This document shows, one piece after another, positions 63,611-64,000 of a stretch of 64,000 bases of DNA. Numbering within the stretch: position 1 is the stretch's first letter; each line of letters begins with the position of its first letter. The notes beneath the pieces are model-generated. The model saw only the letters and a program-made list of their open reading frames with translations. It did not search any database and had not been told where the DNA came from. Made by a program: the position numbers and the translations under genes. Source of the DNA: Mesodorylaimus sp. YZB2_4 (Eukaryota > Nematoda > Enoplea > Dorylaimida > Dorylaimidae); NCBI GenBank assembly GCA_030248295.1, contig JASANH010000666.1, positions 62,001-126,000 of the forward strand. The letters are read 5' to 3'.

Positions 63611-64000
63611 GTCGGTTAGATACAACGGTCGACCTAGACGTTTTCTCAGAACCGCCAGAAGAACTCAGTATCGCTGAAAGTAGGATAGAAACCATTTCTG
63701 TCAATCTACCCTTACCTAACAATGACGTCAATTCACCATTGGAATTTCGCATACCAAGTGTTCCTACGTGGTTTACTGATTTGTCGCCCACCCTCCTGGA
63801 AGTGCACATGAAAATCCAATATGCGGCTGATAAAGAGGCCGATAAAGGTATCTCAAAAACGAAACAGATTGGTCTGGTGCCGAATGTGTTAATGTCCATG
63901 TTCTCTGGTGTCACTTTTTTGTTCAATAACGAAATGATACTCCAAAGCAGCAACTGCTCGCCATGGAGCGCTTACTTGGACGTGCTGGCTGGCTGCCCTT
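63607..64000 (+). CDS. Polinton/adintovirus-like major capsid protein, N-terminal part (runs off the window)
   Basis: The frame is open from ATG (63,607) to the window edge for 131 codons without a stop. It starts MSRLDTTVDLDVFSEPPEE, then has a beta-rich region (ISVNLPLPNNDVNSPLEFRI, PTWFTDLSPTLLEVHMKIQY), an insertion with DKEADKG, and VPNVLMSMFSGVTFLFNNEM then SAYLDVLAGCP. The order of strand-rich blocks, with the pattern tLLeV..ki, a V.N.l.S.FS.V...NN segment and a Tyr-X-X-L...LL-type helix, corresponds to the first jelly roll of the double-jelly-roll capsid proteins of Polinton/Maverick elements and the related family found in many invertebrate genomes (including the nematode F54H12.2-type proteins). 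The assignment rests on pattern recognition of a partial protein. Unlike almost everything else in this window it shows no stop or frameshift. Confidence 0.65.
   Translation, partial: MSRLDTTVDLDVFSEPPEELSIAESRIETISVNLPLPNNDVNSPLEFRIPSVPTWFTDLSPTLLEVHMKIQYAADKEADKGISKTKQIGLVPNVLMSMFSGVTFLFNNEMILQSSNCSPWSAYLDVLAGCP

Noticed and set aside
1..64000. CRISPR arrays, bacterial operons or ribosomal RNA genes
   Set aside because: No regularly spaced 23-50-bp repeats with unique spacers and no rRNA-like segments were seen; exons with GT...AG introns show eukaryotic nuclear DNA.

Overview
This is repeat-rich animal nuclear DNA, most likely from an invertebrate. Protein-coding exons are short, with GT...AG introns that often end in a T-rich run plus CAG or TAG (many ttttcag or tttcag), and coding stretches are embedded in a dense mixture of decayed transposons. 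The exact phylum cannot be fixed from the window. The intron 3' ends would suit a nematode or another compact-intron invertebrate.

Layout. 0-4.5 kb: a hAT transposon (minus strand) lies against the N-terminal part of a TNP2/CACTA-like transposase gene, and the pair is bracketed by a 48-bp direct repeat. 4.7-8.3 kb: a nine-exon plus-strand gene of uncertain (possibly BEN-domain) type with two in-frame stops; one intron carries a 0.9-kb inverted-repeat MITE. 9-19 kb: an old LTR-retroelement gag gene interrupted by a complete but decayed minus-strand Ty3/gypsy element with both LTRs. 18.9-25 kb: a Helitron-like Rep/helicase gene whose downstream part encodes a ubiquitin-specific protease (USP, C19) domain. 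Its helicase is split by a 2.6-kb element with arrays of GGATCCA-type motifs. 25-32 kb: small non-autonomous elements, including a pogo-like MITE and a 2.7-kb inverted-repeat element. 32.1-35.4 kb: a second hAT copy of the same family. 36-39 kb: fragments of an unidentified minus-strand gene.

40-47 kb: the best-preserved host genes. One is the 3' end of a WRN/RecQ-like protein (HRDC domain plus two PIP boxes). The other is an intact five-exon G-patch gene. A 111-nt exon of the G-patch gene has two further copies about 4.5 kb upstream, inside a tandem duplication with a 31-bp minisatellite. A young 517-bp near-perfect palindromic MITE with 8-bp target-site duplications lies between them. 47.1-47.6 kb is a 33-bp minisatellite; 47.6-49.5 kb is a decayed jerky/pogo-type (CENP-B-like HTH plus DDE) transposase gene.

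50-63 kb: a tRNA-like sequence, two small predicted secreted proteins, a LINE endonuclease fragment, a Bcl-2-like gene with a BH1 motif, a piggyBac remnant, a two-exon RING-finger gene and a 35-40-bp minisatellite.

63.4-64 kb (window edge): two intact reading frames that overlap by ATGA, a 53-residue lysine-rich protein followed by the start of a protein resembling the major capsid proteins of Polinton/Maverick (adintovirus-like) elements. This compact, intronless virion-style module is the strongest candidate for something unusual. The genes between 57 and 62 kb (Bcl-2-like, secreted, RING) could be host genes or accessory genes of such an element; the window does not decide.
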